Assembly (NCBI GenBank): GCA_001051155.2
Contig: JYIP02000002.1
Span: forward strand, 2,053,583 to 2,117,582
From: Chrysoporthe austroafricana
Taxonomy: Eukaryota > Ascomycota > Sordariomycetes > Diaporthales > Cryphonectriaceae
DNA: 64,000 bases
Direction: 5' to 3'
The translations under genes and the position numbers were made by a program. This document shows, in pieces, positions 59,798 through 64,000 of this stretch. Every line of letters starts with the position of its first letter. Position 1 is the first letter of the stretch. The notes below the pieces were generated by a model. It searched no databases, was not told the origin of the DNA, and saw only the letters and a list, made by a program, of their open reading frames with translations.

Positions 59798-61298
59798 TTA
59801 GACTTTCGCAAAAATTGTTGACTTGGTCATCATGCGAGCCGCGAAGAACAAGACAGAACCAACAACTAGGGATGCACCACCAAAATAGCCCGGCCCGTTG
59901 TAACTCCTGGGCGCTGTGGTATCCTGAACCGAATTCAGAATCGCTCCCGCAATCGGAGGGCCCGTCAGGCCGCCACACGCCCAAATAGTCATTGTGAAAC
60001 CCATCATGGACCCCAGATACTTCGGGTCGGGGGTGATCTGCGCGATAATCGCCGCCTGCAGCGGAACGATGCTTCCGATGAAAAGGCCCTGAAAGATAGT
60101 CACGACAATGACCCCCGCCGCAGAGTCCGTGCCAGCCCAGACAAACAGGGTCACTGAGCAGAGAAGGCTATTGAGTATCACGACATTGAAGCAACCCAGC
60201 CTGTCGGCCAAGGTACCGGCGAAGACTCTCCCGAAGATTGACACAGCGTTGAAGATAGCCACGGTGTACGGGGCAAGACTTGCGCTGAGCCCAGCCGTTG
60301 TAGCGAAGCTTGGAAGGTAGAACAGGGGGACGTACATGCCCCAGTTCAGCAGCCAGCCACCAGCTGCGATGAGAATATAGATTGGCCGCCTCATGAGGCT
60401 AAAGTCCATAGGCTGCTTGGTCGGCGGAAGCCGCGTCTTCATTGTCAGGTTTGCGTAGGAGAGGAGAACCAGTGTGATAAGAGCGCACACTCGGACAGAC
60501 CCTGCACCGACATCAATGAGTATCATCTTTGCACAGATGACGGGGATACGGGGAAGTCTTACATCCGAAGCTGAGGCCTACATTGTTGAGCAGCCTGTTC
60601 AGCGCGACTGGGAAAATTACTCCGCCCAGGGCAGCACCGGCCATCACGATACCCAGGGCCAGACCTTGACGCGCTTTAAAGTAGTGGCCTACAATAGCGA
60701 GCGAGGTGCTGAACATTAGACCTAAGCATATTCCCGCGAGGACTGCTTGGGCAAGGAAGAATTGATAGTATTGGTGGCAGAAACTGGTCAAGACCAAGGA
60801 GACCACATAGACCAGGGACGCCGGAATCATCACCTGGCGTAAATATTAGTGTCTTTCCGCAAATATGAGTGGTGAGGGATGTGACATACGACATTACCGT
60901 AACGGTCAAGTATTGGTCCTCCGACTAGACCTCCCGCAAAGTTCAGGAAGATCTGCACAGAACCGATCCAGCTGATGTCGGACTGAGTATAGGACTTGAG
61001 CTGATTCTCGCTGTAATATTGCTGGTAGATACTGAAAGAGTCATTAGCCCATGAAGGCGGGTTGTCTAGGCCCTCCGGGAAAAGTAACTCACCCAAAACC
61101 GGTGAGGTATCCGAACGTGCAGAACATCACGGCGGCGGCACCTGATACCACTAGCCACGCCCTTGAGCCACCCTCGGGATATTTCAAAGTAGTCTCCCGG
61201 TCTTCATTTTGTGTTGATCCCGTGGAGTCATAATTGTTTTCCTGTGGGACAGGGCCGTCACTGTCCCGTGGATAGTCCTTCTCACTAGCCATACCCAT
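59798..61298 (-). CDS. MFS transporter, monocarboxylate-transporter type
   Basis: Exons 61093-61298, 60890-61031, 60563-60833 and 59798-60501 (minus strand) give 440 residues. The phase fits across all three introns, and the joints restore conserved blocks: FGIYQQYY, DRYGNVVMIP and SFGWSVRVCA. The cytosolic N-terminus (residues 1-40) is acidic. A PEGGSRAWLVV block starts helix 1. DRYG between helices 2 and 3 is the MFS loop motif. FGRVFAGTLADRLG opens the second half. Twelve membrane segments are expected. This layout is that of fungal MCT-like (Mch/Esbp6-type) major facilitator proteins, which are proposed to move small acids or secondary metabolites; the true substrate is unknown. The start could be six bases further in. 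A Zn2Cys6 regulator is divergent, 219 bases away. Confidence 0.9.
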
Positions 61299-61517
61299 AA
61301 TTCTTACTATGGCAACCCTGGTAAAGTTCAGCAAGTCGTATCGACAAGCGTAGGGAATTTGAGGGAGGGTGACAATTCGAGGGCGCTCGTCTTGAGAAAG
61401 TCAAGAAAGAAGTACAGAGATCTATTGTAGAGAATTTGCTTTATATGCAGGTCCGGTCTTGAAAACATCGTGGCATTCGGGGGATATAAGGTAACAGTGG
61501 AGCCGGAGTTTTTCCTA
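61299..61517. promoter_or_regulatory. shared divergent promoter, transporter/regulator
   Basis: The short gap between two divergent start codons must contain both promoters. It holds CCGG at 61453-61456 and 61503-61506, and CGG-type triplets between them, which are the half-sites usually bound by Zn2Cys6 proteins. Binding here is an inference. Confidence 0.45.
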
Positions 61518-63925
61518 ATGGAGACTGGCCATCCTGTCAAAACGGACATCATGGCGGACCCGCAATTCCCAAGCCAAACAAAACCTCTGACCGAGACCTC
61601 TTTGATCCGCCGTCACGGACATCTCTCGGCAACAATCCCAATCCAGCCAATTCCGATGGAGGCAAAACAACCGACCAACGCCAAAGCCCGCCGAAGGCAG
61701 CGGCGACTGCATCTGTCTTGCTCGGAGTGTCGTCGTCGTAAGGTACGATGTAGCAGAGACCAACCCTGTCTACAATGTGTTCAGGGCGATCGCTTGGCTG
61801 AGTGTCAGTATGACTATGACCCAGTCTCACAAAGTCGACAGATCCCGGGCCAGATCGTCTTTGAGGCTAGCCCGGGGCATGGCCAGCGCTCGCAGTTGAC
61901 GACAGCCTACACAACTCGACCGGCGAACGGCGTAGACCACACTCGAGCTGAGGCAGGAGTGGTCGGCGATGAAACAGGGCCTGAGGACGCCGTTCCGCCT
62001 CTGCGGCAGCTGTGGCATGGAAGCAGGGCGGGGGATGAGTACATATCGCCCTTCGATGAGCGGACTATAGTGATGCCCAAGGAGGTCATGTTCGGCGGTG
62101 ATCACGCTACTGTGTTCTGGGGGAGGAGTCACGAGACCAACTTCATACCTCGGATCACAGATATGACCAACGTACTGCTCAGATCCGGCGAAGATAACGA
62201 TATCACCACGCTGTTGGAGGTGGAACATCATACACGCCCGAATGAACAGCCGGCGCCCGGGGTGGATCCAGAGCTGCTGGGCCTGGTACCGTCCCGCGCG
62301 ACAGCAGACCACCTATGGCAGATCTACAAGGAGCATTTCGATTCGTATTATCGAGTGCTGCACTTGCCGGTCTTCGAAAGAGAGTACCTTCACTTCTGGG
62401 CCACTCGGACGGGCCCGCGGCACTTCTTGCCTCAGCTTCTCAGCATCTGTGCGATAGCTTCGTGCTTCAGAGACCAGGATCGTCTCCGACGGGAGGATCA
62501 AATACGTACGTGGATCGAGGCGGTCAGGCTGTGGCTGTTCAAGGCGGACCCAAGGGCTCAGATGACTCTTGGGCTCTTACAGGCCCACTTCCTGATGCTG
62601 ATCGCCGGTGATGTTCACTGGATCAAGATCGACCGAAGTTGGATCTCGTCGGGCACGCTCGTTCGCAATGCCATCTCCGCTGGTCTACATCGAGATCCTC
62701 GGGACTTCTTCCGCATCTCGCCGTTCCATGCTGAGCTTCGTCGTAGGCTGTGGTACTCGGTCATGGAGTTCGACCTCGCGGCGTGTTTTGCAAAAGGTCG
62801 CATCCCATCTATCAAGGCCGATGAATACGACTGTGAGCCTCCATCAGGCAACTGGGAAGAATCCGCCCAGGCCGTGGAGCCAGGTATTAGGCTTCATGCC
62901 ACGGTGAGACCCGCAAAGGACGACCTCAATAATGTCCTAGCCAAGTCCTTGCCTCTTCGAACTCGCGTCTGCCATGCTGTCAACAGCATCAAGCTTGAGA
63001 TCGGATACGACGAAGTCCTCCGGCTGGACGCTGAGCTGAAGCTCTTCCTCCACCAGATTGCCTCTGCGGGCATGGACGAGCCGGGTCTTTTCAGACAGAC
63101 CCTCTCGTCGATCCTCAGCCAGCGCGCCGTCATTGCTCTGCACGCGCCGTTTGTAACCAGGGCTCTCCATGACCCAAAATGGGCGTACTCGCGTACCCGC
63201 TGCCTTGAGACGGCAGCATCCATCCTGTCGTCGGCCCTATCCCTCCTCGACGATCCCGCCTCTCGGGGAGACTGCGGCCCCTTCGCGACCATCAACAACA
63301 TCTGTCGCTGCGAGATCTCGAACAGCGTCTTCCTCATCTGCCACGAGCTCCTCGCGCAGGTGGTCGAGCAGCGCGGCCTGGAGCAGTATCCGTCCCCGTC
63401 GTCTTTTGGCAAGTGGCATCCACGGGAGAAGCAGACGTTGGTCGACCTCGTCGGCAGAACGTCGAAGGCGATAGAGCGGGTGTCGAAGCCTGACCTCGTG
63501 AGCCAGCGGACGTGTGCATGGGTGCGGCTCTCGGCTGACCTATGTCGGGCAGCTGTGTTGCCTGCTAGCGAAAGTGTGCTGATAGCGATGAGGGAGGCGA
63601 TCGGACAGGGGATTCGGGCTTGGAGGTCGAATGGATCGGCGCCTCATCCAGATGTGAGCACCTGTGTCGAATCTGGCTTGGTAAGTACGGCTTGGAAAGG
63701 GATCTATCTGGCCTAGGGAATCATGCGGAGAATTCTTGCTGACTTCTTGATTCAGCAGACGACATGTCATGCCAGTAACGAGATTCCTAGATATGACGGT
63801 GCTGTGGATGAAGATGTAAGGGTGCCCCCGACCCCAACTCCACCACATGCCATAGAAGCTGACAGGCTCGCTTGTAGTACTTCAATCTCTTCTTCGACAT
63901 GAATATTCCGGGAGGCAACGAATGA
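61518..63925 (+). CDS. Zn2Cys6 transcription factor with fungal-specific domain
   Basis: Exons 61518-63680, 63756-63815 and 63878-63925 give 756 residues; a second ATG at 61551 would give 745. The zinc cluster starts at Cys68, CSECRRRKVRC followed by CLQC and a final Cys, spaced C2C6C5C2C8C as in Gal4-type regulators. It is preceded by a basic stretch (KARRRQRRLH). Residues about 275-560 carry the fungal-specific transcription factor domain: YKEHFDSYYRVLHLPVF, FLPQLLSICAIAS, AGLHRDP and RRRLWYSVMEFDLA. The last exon, ending FFDMNIPGGNE, is short and acidic-hydrophobic, a possible activation tip. It probably controls the divergent MFS transporter; the signal is unknown. The last splice sites are GTAAGG and TTGTAG. 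Confidence 0.9.
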
Positions 63926-64000
63926 ACATGGCGGGGGATTGGATTGGGGGGCGGGGGGCGAGGCCAGCGGCACTGCGTCTCCCGTCAGACGGCGTGGCTG
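63926..64000. other. right edge of window
   Basis: 75 bases after the transcription factor stop, G-rich around 63941-63960. Nothing is seen. Confidence 0.6.

Overview
The window is nuclear DNA of a filamentous ascomycete (Pezizomycotina, most likely Sordariomycetes). The evidence is short GT-AG introns with CTAAC or CTGAC branch sites, GC-rich coding exons, pyrimidine-rich leaders and families typical of these fungi: Iml2, a NOP-1/CarO-type opsin, Zn2Cys6 regulators, an ascomycete laccase with a DSG(I/V/L) tail, and class 2 dihydroorotate dehydrogenase. No rRNA gene, CRISPR array or convincing tRNA was found. The species cannot be named from sequence alone.

Left part (0-17 kb), GC-rich and mainly housekeeping-like: IML2 (+), a convergent sterol-desaturase/fatty-acid-hydroxylase-family membrane protein (-), a divergent pair made of a disordered NLS-rich protein (-) and an FHA domain fused to a degenerate kinase (+), a 3.3 kb repeat-rich leader/promoter block, a 921-residue alpha/beta hydrolase with a long disordered N-terminus (+), and an aldo/keto reductase whose frame is broken at one G run (+).

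Middle part (17-35 kb), gene-poor: each gene stands alone between kilobases of non-coding DNA. They are a secreted GH16 glucanase, a NIS1-like small secreted protein, a GNAT acetyltransferase with a signal peptide, one doubtful ORF and an ABBA-type aromatic prenyltransferase. This is the accessory, host- or environment-facing section.

Right part (35.7-64 kb): an Mpv17/PMP22-family protein followed in tandem by mitochondrial dihydroorotate dehydrogenase, a SulP sulfate permease with a STAS domain (-), a 6.2 kb gap, a light-driven proton-pump-type rhodopsin (-), an NAD-dependent epimerase (-), a 13-exon laccase containing a 12-base micro-exon (-), a 4.8 kb gap, and a divergent pair of an MCT-type MFS transporter (-) and a Zn2Cys6 transcription factor (+) that looks like a transporter with its own regulator.

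Several genes could serve a plant- or litter-associated life (laccase, GH16, NIS1-like protein, secreted GNAT), but they do not form an obvious co-linear biosynthetic cluster. Exon borders given here were worked out by eye from frame, splice consensus and family motifs.
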